From: Telluria mixta
GTDB lineage: Bacteria; Pseudomonadota; Gammaproteobacteria; Burkholderiales; Burkholderiaceae_D
Assembly: GCF_029223865.1 (NCBI RefSeq)
Contig: NZ_CP119520.1
Span: 5,270,001 to 5,334,000, forward strand
Direction: 5' to 3'
Length of the DNA stretch: 64,000 nucleotides
Shown in pieces: positions 26,202 through 35,907 of the stretch. The notes under the pieces are model-generated. The model did not search any database. It had not been told where the DNA came from and saw only the letters and a program-made list of their open reading frames with translations. Numbering within the stretch: the first letter of the stretch is position 1; each line of letters begins with the position of its first letter. The position numbers and the translations under genes were made by a program.

Positions 26202-27440
26202 ATGCGCAGCACTTCCACGCGGCGGCCCGCTTCCGCCGTTTCTACCGTTAAACGCGAGGCGGACTGGCGCCAGGGCTGGATCCTCGTGATCTCCGGCTTC
26301 CTGCCGGTGATGGCCATCATCGCGCTCGCGCCGACGTTGCCCACGCTGCTGGGCCATTTCCGTGACGTGCCGAACCCGGCCTTGATGGTCCCCCTCCTGA
26401 TCACCGCCCCCAGCGCCTGCATCGCACTGCTGGCACCGGGCGCCGGCGCCATTGCCGACCGCTTCGGGCGCCGTCCGTTGCTGCTGTGGTCGATGGCCTT
26501 CTACGCCGCCGGCGGCCTGGTCCCGTTCGCAATCGATAACTTCTGGGCCGTGGTGGCGGGGCGGGTCGTGATCGGGATCGGCGAAGCCGGCGTGCTGACC
26601 GTCGTGAACACGCTGCTGGCCGACTATTTCGAAGAAGAGGCGCGCCACCGCTGGCTCATGCTGCAGGGCGTGGTCGGCTCGGTGCTCGGCACCCTGACGA
26701 TCGCCAGCTCGGGCTTCCTGGCGGCGCAGGGTTGGCAGTGGCCTTTCCTCGTGTATGCCGTCGCGCTGCCGATCCTGCTGGCGAGCCTTGCGTTCCTGTT
26801 CGAGCCCGAGCCGCGCCGCAAGCAGGGGCATCCGGGGCAGGCCAGCACGGCGTCGCCGTTCCCGTACGCGATCGCCTTCATGGTCGCGGGCGTGACCGTG
26901 CTGCTCTCGACGATTTACTACGTCCAGGTCATCAACTTCTCCGTGCTGCTGAAGGAGCTGGGCGTCGCCGATCCGCAAAAGATCGGCCTGTCCATGGCCA
27001 TCCCGAGCATCGGCGTGCCGCTTGGCGCGATCGTGTTCAAGCTGACGACGCGCTACGGCGCCGGTGCCCAGATCGGCCTCGTCTTCCTCGGCTATGCGAT
27101 CGGCCTGTCCGGCATCGGCCTGGCGCCGGACTACCAGGTCGCGCTCGCGTTCGCGTTCATCCAGCAGCTGGCCAACGGCATCATCGTCCCCGCACTGATC
27201 TCCTGGGCCCAGAGCAAGTTCTCGTTCGAGCACCGCGGTCGCGGCATGGGCTGGTGGGCGAGCTCCTTCTTCGCGGCCCAGTTCCTGTCGCCCGCCGTCG
27301 TCAACCTGATGCGCGGGTCGGTCGGCAACTTACAGGGCGCGTTCCTGGCCTTTGGCCTCATTTCAGCCGCCTGCGCCGTCGTTGCGTGCCTGCTGCGCGT
27401 GCGCGCGGGGCGCGCCGTGCATGCGCAGCCGGGCGTGTAG
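26202..27440 (+). CDS. MFS transporter (paralogue of the MFS at 45546)
   Basis: The protein has 412 residues with about 12 membrane helices. MFS signatures include ADRFGRRPLLLWSMAFYAAGG after helix 2 and a conserved EEEARHRWLMLQG loop. The sequence runs largely in parallel with the transporter at 45546-46757 (ADWRQGWILV-SGFLPVMAIIAL, FEHRGRGMGWWASSFFAAQF), so the two are recent paralogues serving two catabolic units. Uptake of a glycoside or aromatic compound is likely from context. Downstream, a 45-aa frame starts 6 nt after its stop. Confidence 0.9.
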   Translation: MRSTSTRRPASAVSTVKREADWRQGWILVISGFLPVMAIIALAPTLPTLLGHFRDVPNPALMVPLLITAPSACIALLAPGAGAIADRFGRRPLLLWSMAFYAAGGLVPFAIDNFWAVVAGRVVIGIGEAGVLTVVNTLLADYFEEEARHRWLMLQGVVGSVLGTLTIASSGFLAAQGWQWPFLVYAVALPILLASLAFLFEPEPRRKQGHPGQASTASPFPYAIAFMVAGVTVLLSTIYYVQVINFSVLLKELGVADPQKIGLSMAIPSIGVPLGAIVFKLTTRYGAGAQIGLVFLGYAIGLSGIGLAPDYQVALAFAFIQQLANGIIVPALISWAQSKFSFEHRGRGMGWWASSFFAAQFLSPAVVNLMRGSVGNLQGAFLAFGLISAACAVVACLLRVRAGRAVHAQPGV

Positions 27441-27446
27441 GCGGCC

Positions 27447-27584
27447 ATGCTGCACATGACCGTCCTTGCCGGCGGCATCGCGACGTTCTGCGCCGCGCTG
27501 CTGTTCGGCGCTTACCCGCCATGCGCCTGGATCGAGTGGGTCGTGGCGGGCCGCGATGCGGAGTCCGAACCGGCCGCCGATTGA
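27447..27584 (+). CDS. Small membrane protein (45 aa), paralogous to the 59-aa protein at 15451
   Basis: The frame encodes MLHMTVLAGGIATFCAALLF, then GAYPPCAWIEWVVAGRDAES and a short acidic end. A single hydrophobic helix is followed by the conserved P-C-W-EW-GRD pattern seen in the small protein at 15451. It starts 6 nt after the MFS stop and ends 37 nt before the SnoaL-like gene, so it is inside an operon. The shared pattern with an unlinked frame argues that both are translated. Function is unknown; a transporter-associated micropeptide is possible. Confidence 0.6.
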   Translation: MLHMTVLAGGIATFCAALLFGAYPPCAWIEWVVAGRDAESEPAAD

Positions 27585-27621
27585 GCACGCACTTCGCCTT
27601 CGTGCAATCACAAGGAGTCCC

Positions 27622-28074
27622 ATGCGTTACCAGAACAAGCTCGCCGCCGCGCTGGCCGCCGCCGCGCTGTGCGCGCCGCAGGCGCACGCCGCCGATGCGA
27701 CCGATGCCAACCGCGCCCTCATGCGCGCCTTCGTCGACACCGCGTATGTCCAGAAGCAGGTGCGCAAGGCTTACGAGGCGTATGTCGCGCCGGACCTCGT
27801 GCAGCATAATCCGAACATTGCCGACGGCAGGGAGGCGGCGATCGCGGAGATCGAAGGCCTGCTGAAGCATCCGGCCGCCCGCTTCGACGTCAAGCACGTT
27901 GTTGTCGACGGGGACATGGCCACGGTCCACTTTCGGGGCAGCCTGGGCAACGGCATGAGCGCCGCCGTCGTCGAGCTGTTCCGGTTGCGGGACGGCCGGA
28001 TCGTCGAGCATTGGGATGCCTTCCAGGTCATCGATCCCAATGCGCAGGCGCGCAACCCGCATCCCTATTTTTAA
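27622..28074 (+). CDS. Secreted SnoaL-like (NTF2-fold) protein
   Basis: The product has 150 residues from the ATG at 27622, preceded by AAGGAG. A signal peptide (MRYQNKLAAALAAAALCAPQAHA) is followed by a SnoaL/NTF2-type domain: RAFVDTAYVQKQVRKAYEAY, PDLVQHNPNIADGREAAI, then MSAAVVELFRLRDGRIVEHWDAFQ. Members include polyketide cyclases, dehydratases and non-catalytic ligand binders. Export to the periplasm and position between MFS and ThuA genes point to sugar or aromatic metabolism, but no reaction can be named. Confidence 0.82.
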   Translation: MRYQNKLAAALAAAALCAPQAHAADATDANRALMRAFVDTAYVQKQVRKAYEAYVAPDLVQHNPNIADGREAAIAEIEGLLKHPAARFDVKHVVVDGDMATVHFRGSLGNGMSAAVVELFRLRDGRIVEHWDAFQVIDPNAQARNPHPYF

Positions 28075-28080
28075 ACGCGG

Positions 28081-29070
28081 GTGACGGCCATGCGGACGCG
28101 TCGTGCCTGGTGCATCGGTATCTCCCTGGCGCTGCTGTCGCTGCACGCCGCCGGCGCGCCGGAGGGCTCGGCCCCATCCGGCGTGTTCAAGGGCACCTGG
28201 GCCGGGCCGTCCGTGCGCAAACTGCCGGGGCCGGGCCCCGCGCCGGGCGAGTCCCTCGAACATTATTTCGCAAACCTGAAAACTGGTCCGCGTACGCCGG
28301 CGCGCAAGCACGTCCTCGTGCTTGGCGGCGCGCGCAAGTTCCAGCACGATTCGATCCCGACGGCGATGGCCAGCGTGTACGCCTGGGGTGAAGCGACCGG
28401 AGCGTGGGATGCCGAGCTGCGCACCGATTTCACGCTCGTCGCCGACCGCGGCGGCGTACCGATGAACGCGGGTTTCCAGCCGAAGGGACTGCGCGACTTC
28501 GACGCCGTCGTGATCGCAAGCGCTGACGGCGAATGGGAACTTGCGCCGGACCAGAAGCGCGCGCTGCTGGACTTCGTCCGCGCCGGCAAAGGCCTCGTCG
28601 TCATGCACGCCGGGATCGATGCGAACCACCAGTGGCGCGACTATCTCGACATGATCGGCGCCGAGCAGGTGGGCCATCCGTACAACACGGTGGAGCATCC
28701 GATCCGGTCTTTCACGCTGTTGAACGAAGGGCCCGATGCCGCGCCGACGCGGCAGCTCCCTCGACGGTTCGGCAAGCAGGACGAGTTGTACACCTTGCGC
28801 AACTGGACGCGGTCCGACATCGACGTCCTGCTGCGCATCGACGACACGACGGTCGAGGATGTCGGCGACGACGCGCCCCCGGACCGGGACCTCCCGGTGG
28901 CCTGGATCAAAACATACGGAACGGGGCGGGTGTTCGCGTCCACTCTCGGCCACACCCGCGAAGCGTACAAGGACCCCGACATCGCGCGGATGTATGCGAC
29001 GGCCATCGAATGGGCGCTCGGCCTGGTCGATGGTCCGGTCGTGCCGCATGCGCGGCCCGCCAGGCGGTGA
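28081..29070 (+). CDS. ThuA-like domain protein (secreted)
   Basis: The protein has 329 residues from the GTG at 28081, or 326 from the ATG at 28090; neither has a strong ribosome site. A signal peptide (RRAWCIGISLALLSLHAAGA) precedes the ThuA-like glutamine-amidotransferase fold: RKHVLVLGGARKFQHDSIP, FDAVVIASADGEWEL, KGLVVMHAGIDANHQWRDYL and VAWIKTYGTGRVFASTLGHT. ThuA is linked to 3-keto-sugar metabolism (with ThuB in trehalose and sucrose use). That fits the window theme of glucoside 3-oxidation, but the chemistry of ThuA-like proteins is not well defined. Confidence 0.85.
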   Translation: MTAMRTRRAWCIGISLALLSLHAAGAPEGSAPSGVFKGTWAGPSVRKLPGPGPAPGESLEHYFANLKTGPRTPARKHVLVLGGARKFQHDSIPTAMASVYAWGEATGAWDAELRTDFTLVADRGGVPMNAGFQPKGLRDFDAVVIASADGEWELAPDQKRALLDFVRAGKGLVVMHAGIDANHQWRDYLDMIGAEQVGHPYNTVEHPIRSFTLLNEGPDAAPTRQLPRRFGKQDELYTLRNWTRSDIDVLLRIDDTTVEDVGDDAPPDRDLPVAWIKTYGTGRVFASTLGHTREAYKDPDIARMYATAIEWALGLVDGPVVPHARPARR

Positions 29071-29080
29071 CAAAGCGATC

Positions 29081-30109
29081 ATGAACGTCCAGAGCATGCG
29101 GTTCAACCGCCTCGACCTGAACCTCTTGATCGGGCTGGACGTGCTGCTCGCGGAATGCAACATCACGCGCGCCGCGCGCCGCCTGTGCCTCAGCCAGTCG
29201 GCAGCGAGCGGCATCCTGGCGCGGCTGCGCGAGTACTTCGGCGACGACCTGCTCGTGCAGTCGGGCCGCCGCATGGTGCCGACGCCCCTGGCGCTGTCCC
29301 TGATGGAACCGGTGCGCGACATCCTCCTCAGGATCGAGCGGACCGTCGAGACGGCGGCGGAATTCCGGCCCGAAGCGGCCTGCCGCCATTTCCGGGTGGT
29401 GGCGTCGGACTACGTCAGCGCCGTCGTGCTGACCGGCCTGGGCGCACGGATCGCCGACGTGGCACCCGGCGTGACGCTGGAAATTCTGCCTCCCAACGAG
29501 CATGCGATGGTCCGCATGGAACGTGGCGAGATCGACGTGCTGCTGATGCCGGAGCGCTATCTGTCGCGCACCCACCCGTACGAGGCGCTGTTCCCGGACC
29601 GCTTCAGCTGCATCGTCTGGGACGGCAATACGGAGGTGGGCGAGACGCTCGGCCAGGACGACTACCTGCGCCTCGGCCACGCGGCCACGTCGTTCGGCTC
29701 GCATCACGAAGTCGCCTTCGAAGAAGCGCACTTCAAGAGCATCGGCCTGTCCCGCCGCATCGAAGTCGTGTGTGCCACCTTCCACATGCTGCCGCAATTC
29801 GTCGTCGACACCCGCCGCATCGCCACGCTGCAGCACAGGCTCGCGCTGCAGCTCGCGCGGCATTATCCGATCCGCGTGCTCGAGCCGCCGCTCGCGATTC
29901 CGGCGATCGTCGAGTGCATGCAATGGCACCCATCGAACCAGCACGAGCCGGCGCACGTGTGGCTGCGCTCGCTGCTGCGCCACGCCGCGCCGGCCGATGC
30001 GCACGCCGATTACCGCGCGACGCCGTCCACGCAGCCGGACATCGGCGCGGTCATCAGCCGCACCGGCCCCAGCATCCCGGAGTCACGCAACGGCGCATTG
30101 GCGGCGTAG
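29081..30109 (+). CDS. LysR-family regulator (NodD-like) with antisense-overlapping C-terminal extension
   Basis: The product has 342 residues from the ATG at 29081, or 337 from 29096 (MRFNRLDLNLLIGLDVLL). The helix-turn-helix is CNITRAARRLCLSQSAASGILARLREYF, and a periplasmic-binding-type ligand domain follows. It resembles the other LysR protein at 43369 throughout (RFN-LDLNLL, GR---TP-A-SL-EPVR). Normal family members end near residue 305 (HVWLRSLLRHAA here). The last ~35 residues run 100 bp antisense into the end of the convergent rhamnosidase gene and look like non-homologous read-through. NodD-type proteins often sense plant phenolics, so a flavonoid ligand is a reasonable guess. Confidence 0.87.
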   Translation: MNVQSMRFNRLDLNLLIGLDVLLAECNITRAARRLCLSQSAASGILARLREYFGDDLLVQSGRRMVPTPLALSLMEPVRDILLRIERTVETAAEFRPEAACRHFRVVASDYVSAVVLTGLGARIADVAPGVTLEILPPNEHAMVRMERGEIDVLLMPERYLSRTHPYEALFPDRFSCIVWDGNTEVGETLGQDDYLRLGHAATSFGSHHEVAFEEAHFKSIGLSRRIEVVCATFHMLPQFVVDTRRIATLQHRLALQLARHYPIRVLEPPLAIPAIVECMQWHPSNQHEPAHVWLRSLLRHAAPADAHADYRATPSTQPDIGAVISRTGPSIPESRNGALAA

Positions 30110-33100
30110 ATCCCGCTCGCCTGGGTAACGCTGGCGGCCCCCGGCTGCGCGTCGCCGATCAGGCGGTTGACCCATAGATTCGTCACCTCGACGTCGAGCT
30201 GGTTGTCGCCCGGCCGCAGATGGTTGCGCAGGTCGAAGCGGTACGGCGGTTTCCACGCGATGCCCACTGGCCGGCCGTTCACGCTGACCCGGGCCAGGTC
30301 GCGCACGTCGCCCAGGTCGAGGATCGCGCGCGCCGGCATGGGCCCGTCCACGCGGAAGGTCTTGCGGTAGGTCGCCGTCCCCGAGAAATAGCGCACGCCC
30401 GGGATGTCGCTCGTATTCCAGGGAGCGAGCCGGTCGAGTTCGAGAGCCTGTTCCGGCGCGCCCCGGCCTGGCTGGAAGGCGAGGCGCCAGCCGCCGTCCA
30501 GCGGCATCCACGGCGCCAACGCGGCGGCGCCGTCCTGCAGACCGGGCGTGGCGCCGCCGCGTGGGAAAACCACGAACAGCGACTCGCCGGCGTCCAGGCG
30601 CAGCGGTACGCGGATCCCGTCGGGGCCGCGCGCATGGCGGGTCGTGGCGACGCAGGCGCTGTCCGGGTGCCAGATCTCGGGCGCGCCGCGGCCATCGCGG
30701 AACAGTGCGTCGACCTCGCGCGCGGCGTCGCCGGTGTTGGCCACGAAGTACACTTCATGGGTCGGTGTATGGCGCTGCAGCGTCATCACGCCGTCCGCGC
30801 GGCCGTCAAGCCGCAGCGCAGGCGGCGCCTTCGTGCGCGTCAGTGCGTCCTGCAAGTCGCCGGTGCCGACAACGGTGCCCAGGCCCACGCGGCGCGTGGC
30901 CGGTGTGCTTCCCCATAACTGGTCGGCGAGGCGGGCGAATTCGGACGGAGAATCGGCCAGGCTCGGCGACCCGGCCGGCCGCTTCCCGACCACGGTCGCG
31001 CCGGCGCGCGCGAGTGCGGCGATCCGGCGCAGTGTCGCGACGGTCATGCGGTCGCTCGAACCGCCCAGGTAGAGCACGCGGTAGCGTGCGCCGCCGCAGC
31101 TGGCGAGTTGGCCGTCTACGACGCGCAGCTGTTGCTGCAGTACGTCCGGATTCACGTAGTCGAAGCCGTAACCGGCCGGCACGTCGCGGTTCGGCGTCGC
31201 CCCGAACAGTCCCGTGATTGGCGCTTCCTCGCCGTAGAAGTAGGCGACGTCGGCCACGTTGCGGCCCTGTTGCAGCATGAACGATGTGCGCGCCAAATAG
31301 TCGATCCATGGCGATGCCACGTCGGCCCAAGTCTCGTGGCGCGAAAAATACTGGCCGAGGAACGGGGCCAGGGTCATGCCGGGCGTGACGCCGTCCTGCG
31401 GCTGGTGCGCGGACGTATGGATCACGATGCGGTTGACGCCGAGGGCGAACTCGATGTCCGCGGTCTTCTTGAGGTCGCGCGGCGCGAAGCCCCAGGGTTG
31501 GCCGAATGCGGTCATCGATTCGGCCGCCACGAAGGTGCGGCCCCGGACGTGGGCCACCGAGGCCGCGCCCTGCAGGTCTGCCACGAACGTGGGACGCGGC
31601 TGCCCGCCGTGCGGCACGGTCCACATCGCGCCCATCGGCACGTCGGCGTGGGCGCGCAGATCCAGGTCGTCGCCCAGCTGGGGGCGATTGTCTTCCAGTG
31701 CCTCGCCATAGACGGTGAGGTCGGCCGCGTGCGCGCCCCGCGCGACGGTCGCGTAGTGACCGTCCGCGTACAGGTCGGCGATGGTGCGGCGCAGGTCCCA
31801 CAGGAAGCGGTCGCTGGCGGCGCCGTCGCCGACGATGCGGCCCGTCAGCACCGGGAGCCAGGGAATGGGAGAGTAGCCGCGCCGCGCCGCGAAGGCATCC
31901 TGCATGCCGTCGGTCCAGTTCTGGAACCCGGATTCGATGCTGTCGTTCAGCAGCGCGCGCACGCCGCGCCGGCCCAGCAGGTCCGGGCCGACCGCCGCGC
32001 GCACCCGTCCGAGGTAGGTGTCCATGTAGCGCGCGACGTGGCCGGCGTTCAGCTTGTCGACTTCGAGGCCGGTGCCTTCGGCCGGCGCCGGCGCGTTTTC
32101 CTTGCCCGTCAGGCTGTAGCCGAAGCGCAGCACGGTCCAGCGCCCAGGCGGCGCGGTCCAGTCCAGCGTCCCGTCCGGGCGCAGGCGGGACGTCAGGTCG
32201 ATGACGTCGCGCAGCGGCACGCCGCGCGCATCCGCCGGCGTGTCGAGCGCGTAGTAGTCGCTGGCGGCCGCGAAGCCGGCCTTTTCCTCCACACGGTGCA
32301 CGCGCGGCTCGGTGTGAAGCGTAACTTCGGCAACGGGATAGCTGCGCGCGGGCTGGCCGAACGGTGGCAGCAGCACGCCCGGCGCCGCCGGCGGGGCGCC
32401 GCCCTCGGCTCCGGCCTTGAGCAGCACGCGCCACCAGCGCGCGGTGCGGGGCGCGAAATCCACGGTCTGGCGCGGGGCGGTGGACAGTGCGACGGGCGCG
32501 ACGTCGGTATAGCGTTCGCCATCCTCGCTGGCCTGCAGGACCACCTCTGGCGGCGGTGGCGCGCCGAAGCCGTGCGGTGCGGGCAGGGCCAGCGTCAGGG
32601 CGCGGAACGTGGCCGGCTGGCCGTAGTCGAGGTCGATCCAGGCGCGGCGATCGGCGTCCGGCGCCAGTTGCACCGAATCAGCTATGCGTCCGTCGGACAA
32701 TTGCAGGCCGACGTCCGCGCCTTCGCGCGTGCGCACGCGGCGTGCGCGCGGCGCGGGCGCCTCGGCCGGCAGTGCGAGCACAGCGATGTCGCGGTACCAC
32801 GCCGGCGCGGGCTGGACGCCGGTAGAGAGATCCTGGAACGGTCCGGCGACGGATGGGGGTGACTGTGGCGGCGGCGCCACAGTGCCGCCTTCGACGGCCG
32901 TTTCGCTCCATACGATCTTCTTCATCGCCTGTTCCGGTCGTACCCACGGCCCACCGGTCAGGCTCCAACCCGGCGAGCTGGCAATGCCGAATTCGAGGCC
33001 GAGCCGCTCCGCCTCGGCGGCCGCCAGGCGCATGTTCGCCTGCCAGGCCGCGCTGCCGTAGACGACGCGCTCCCGCACCACGCGCGGCGTCTGCAGGCTC

Positions 33101-33309
33101 GCATCGATCTGCTGCAGGCCGCCCAGGCCGACGCGCTTCATCCATGCGAGATCCTGGCGGATGCCGTCCGGGCTGACGTTCCCGTCCATCCAGTGCCACC
33201 ACGTGCGCGGGCGCGCCGTGTCGGGCGGAGAGACGAAGCCAGTGAACAGCGGGGCGGCATGGACGCAGGGCAGGGAAGCGAACAGCAGGCAGATGGACTT
33301 GAGGCGCAT
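30010..33309 (-). CDS. GH106-like glycosyl hydrolase, probable secreted alpha-L-rhamnosidase
   Basis: The protein has 1099 residues from the ATG at 33309. A signal peptide (MRLKSICLLFASLPCVHA) is followed by the family-type opening PPDTARPRTWWHWMDGNVSPDG. The catalytic region runs through ESGFQNWTDGMQDAFAARRGY, VYGEALEDNRPQLGDDLDL and FVAAESMTAFGQPWGFAP. The C-terminus is a jelly-roll (RAILDLGDVRDLARVSVNGR) ending SGMLGPVRLM. Such enzymes remove rhamnose from pectin fragments or flavonoid rhamnosides. No ribosome site precedes the ATG; the upstream bases are pyrimidine-rich (CTTTCCTCCTCCCGCC). Its end overlaps the convergent LysR gene by 100 bp. Confidence 0.83.
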   Translation of the reverse strand: MRLKSICLLFASLPCVHAAPLFTGFVSPPDTARPRTWWHWMDGNVSPDGIRQDLAWMKRVGLGGLQQIDASLQTPRVVRERVVYGSAAWQANMRLAAAEAERLGLEFGIASSPGWSLTGGPWVRPEQAMKKIVWSETAVEGGTVAPPPQSPPSVAGPFQDLSTGVQPAPAWYRDIAVLALPAEAPAPRARRVRTREGADVGLQLSDGRIADSVQLAPDADRRAWIDLDYGQPATFRALTLALPAPHGFGAPPPPEVVLQASEDGERYTDVAPVALSTAPRQTVDFAPRTARWWRVLLKAGAEGGAPPAAPGVLLPPFGQPARSYPVAEVTLHTEPRVHRVEEKAGFAAASDYYALDTPADARGVPLRDVIDLTSRLRPDGTLDWTAPPGRWTVLRFGYSLTGKENAPAPAEGTGLEVDKLNAGHVARYMDTYLGRVRAAVGPDLLGRRGVRALLNDSIESGFQNWTDGMQDAFAARRGYSPIPWLPVLTGRIVGDGAASDRFLWDLRRTIADLYADGHYATVARGAHAADLTVYGEALEDNRPQLGDDLDLRAHADVPMGAMWTVPHGGQPRPTFVADLQGAASVAHVRGRTFVAAESMTAFGQPWGFAPRDLKKTADIEFALGVNRIVIHTSAHQPQDGVTPGMTLAPFLGQYFSRHETWADVASPWIDYLARTSFMLQQGRNVADVAYFYGEEAPITGLFGATPNRDVPAGYGFDYVNPDVLQQQLRVVDGQLASCGGARYRVLYLGGSSDRMTVATLRRIAALARAGATVVGKRPAGSPSLADSPSEFARLADQLWGSTPATRRVGLGTVVGTGDLQDALTRTKAPPALRLDGRADGVMTLQRHTPTHEVYFVANTGDAAREVDALFRDGRGAPEIWHPDSACVATTRHARGPDGIRVPLRLDAGESLFVVFPRGGATPGLQDGAAALAPWMPLDGGWRLAFQPGRGAPEQALELDRLAPWNTSDIPGVRYFSGTATYRKTFRVDGPMPARAILDLGDVRDLARVSVNGRPVGIAWKPPYRFDLRNHLRPGDNQLDVEVTNLWVNRLIGDAQPGAASVTQASGIYAANAPLRDSGMLGPVRLMTAPMSGCVDGVAR

Positions 33310-33640
33310 GGCGGGAGGAGGAAAGTAGGGTCGGCCGATTATAGGCATGCAACATGGACCCAAGCCAACGCTGATTCGCGATACCCGGCCATTCGTCCGA
33401 CCGATGGCTCCGGCGGCCGCTGCCCGGGCCTGCGCCCATGGAATGGCGTGCGCACTGGCGCTATGCATTCACGCTTTGGATAGCACCTATAAATAAAATC
33501 ACGAGCCGAGAGACTTGCCTGCGGATATGCTTCTTTACACAAACGCTTCGCTGCCGTGTCGTCGAGCACCGGTTCGACGATGCCTGAACGGCACCATATA
33601 ACGAGAAACGCCGTCCCGCCGGGACGCTATTGGAGATGAC
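33310..33640. promoter_or_regulatory. Divergent intergenic region with candidate activator site TGGAT-N16-ATCA
   Basis: This 331-bp stretch between the rhamnosidase and the TonB-receptor gene contains no convincing gene. At 33475-33501 it holds TTTGGAT, four bases, CCTAT, two bases, ATAAAATCA. The same element with identical spacing occurs at 45406-45432, and a close relative at 52825-52852. TGGAT (33477-33481) and ATCA (33498-33501) form inverted arms 16 bp apart. An inner ATAG-CAC-CTAT palindrome also fits a LysR-type box. The element lies 140 nt before the receptor start. The rest shows nothing I can name. Confidence 0.55.
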
Positions 33641-35868
33641 ATGCAATACAAACGAATCCTGGAATGCCTGCTGGCCAGCGGTGCGCTGCTGATGTCCGCC
33701 AACACGGCTTTCGCGCAGGTCGCGCCGCAGCCCGCCGACGCCGCCCCGCGGACGGCAAGAAGGCCGAAGCCGCGCCCAAGGCCGACGCCAACATCGTGGT
33801 CGTGACCGCGAACCGCGTCCGCACGAATGCCCAGACCACGGCGGTGGCGCTGAACGTCTACAACGGCGCGGCGCTGGCTGACGCCGGCGTGAGCAACGTA
33901 CAGGCACTGCAGGCCATCGATTCCAGCGTCAACGTCACCAGCAACAACGGTGCCGCCTACGTCGCCGTGCGCGGCATCGCGTCGACCGACACCACCGAGA
34001 CCGGCGACCCGGCCGTGCCGATCGGCCGCGACGGCTTCTTTACCAACCGCTCGTTCGGTATCGCGTCGTCGATGTACGACGTCGAGCGCATCGAGGTGCT
34101 GAAAGGCCCGCAAGGCACGCTGTTCGGGCGTAACTCGACCGGCGGCCTGATCAATATCATCACCGCCAAGCCCCGCGAGGAGTTCGGAGGCTACGTGAGC
34201 GCGGACGTGGGCAACTACAACACCGTCAACCTGGAAGGCGCGGTGAACGTGCCGGTCAGCGACAAGGTGCAGCTGCGCTTCTCCGGCGTCGAGCGTCACC
34301 ACACGGGCTACCGCAACGTGACAGGCGTGAACCTGCGCGGCGACGACGAAGGCAACAAGTCGGGTCGCCTGCAGGTGGCGTTCCAGCCGTTCGCCGGCTT
34401 CCAGGGACTGCTGTCGTACCAGAAGGACAAGACCGATGCCGTCGGCGACGTGGCCAAGACCATGGCCCTCGGTTCGATGGCGCCCATTGGCGACGCCAGG
34501 ACGTTCCCAGGCTACGCGCCGGTCCTGACCAAGATCGACGGCCACCGCACCCGCTGGGAATTCAGCTACGACCGCCTGCCGTGGGACCTGACGCTGACGT
34601 ATGCCGGCGGCTACGATTCGCAGGAGTATCACCACAGGACCGACGCCACCGGCCCGGCCTATCCGGCCACGCGCCAGTTCATCCAGAGCGAACAGCCGGA
34701 TACGCGCAACCACGAAGTCCGCATCTCGACGCCGCTCAAGGGCCGTGTCACCGCTCAGGCCGGCTACTTCTACTTCACGGAACGGAACCTGATCGACAGC
34801 GGCGTGTTCAACCTGGCGATGAATCCGGGCATCCCCATCGATTTCTCGAACACCTACGGCATCAAGTTCGACTACGTCATCCGCACCAAGACGCAGGGCT
34901 TGTTCTCGCAGGTGGGCTGGAACATCACGCCGGACCTGAAGCTGACCGTCGGCGCCCGCTACTCGCGCGACGAGAAGGAACGTGTCGGGCAGTCGCGCCT
35001 GCTGCTGGGCGCGCTGGCCAGCCCGTTCATTCCGGTACCCGCGTTCACCGTGCCGGGCGACGGCCACGTGAAGGAATCGAAGCCGACCTGGCAGGTGGGC
35101 CTGGACTATACGCTCACGCCGCAGAACTTCCTGTACACGAAATACGCGACCGGCTACAAGTCGGGCGGCTTCAACTCGAACGGCAGCGCGGCGTCGCTCC
35201 CGTATGCGGCCGAGACGGTCAAGTCGTTCGAAGTCGGCAGCAAGAACCAGTTCTGGAACCGCCAGCTGAAGTTCAACGCATCACTGTTCTACATGGATTA
35301 CCAGAATTACCAGGCATCGCAGGCCTCCGACGCGCTGAGCAGCGGCACGGGCGTGTTCAACGTTGGCAAGGCCACCATCAAGGGCCTGGAGACGGAACTG
35401 GTGGCGACGGTGCCCGATGTCGCGCGCTTCGACGTCAACGCCACGCTGCTGAACACGAAGTTCGGCGAGGGCATCATCGTCAGCGACGGCGCCAGCCCGG
35501 CGCAGCCGCACGACATCGGCGGCCACCGCCTGCCGAACGCCCCGTCGTTCGTGCTGACGGCGGGCGTGCAACGCGGCTTCGACGTCGCCGGCGGCGAACT
35601 GACGGCCCGCCTGTCGGCCAAGTATTCGACCGAGTACTTCTACTCCGTGTTCAACAACCCGGACGAGCGCCAGGGGTCGTACACCACGCTGAACGCGCTG
35701 CTGAAATACCGCCACGAGGGCAGCAACTGGGAATACCAGGCGTATGCCAATAACCTGACCGATCGAGACGTGCTCGCGAACGCGCAGCACAACTACACGG
35801 GCCAGGTGAACACGATCCAGTTCCAGCCGCCGCGTACCTTCGGTGTGCGCGTGCGCTACGACTTCTAA
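33641..35868 (+). CDS. TonB-dependent receptor, signal peptide and body in different frames (-1 frameshift)
   Basis: The ATG at 33641 has GGAG 5 nt upstream and encodes a good signal peptide (MQYKRILECLLASGALLMSA through NTAFAQVAPQ). That frame then runs into Arg/Pro-rich sequence and stops. The mature protein continues in another frame (ADGKKAEAAPKADANIVVVT) with TonB box, plug (IEVLKGPQGTLFGRNSTGGL) and a barrel ending FGVRVRYDF. Adding one C in the CCCC run at 33744-33747 joins them as ...ADAAPADGKKAE. As written, no secreted receptor is made. It heads a plus-strand unit with an esterase and a GH1, so uptake of a plant glycoside or oligosaccharide is likely. About 740 residues when repaired. 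Confidence 0.85.
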
Positions 35869-35907
35869 GCTGCACTACCGACCTGGAACGTGACGAGGAA
35901 AACATCG

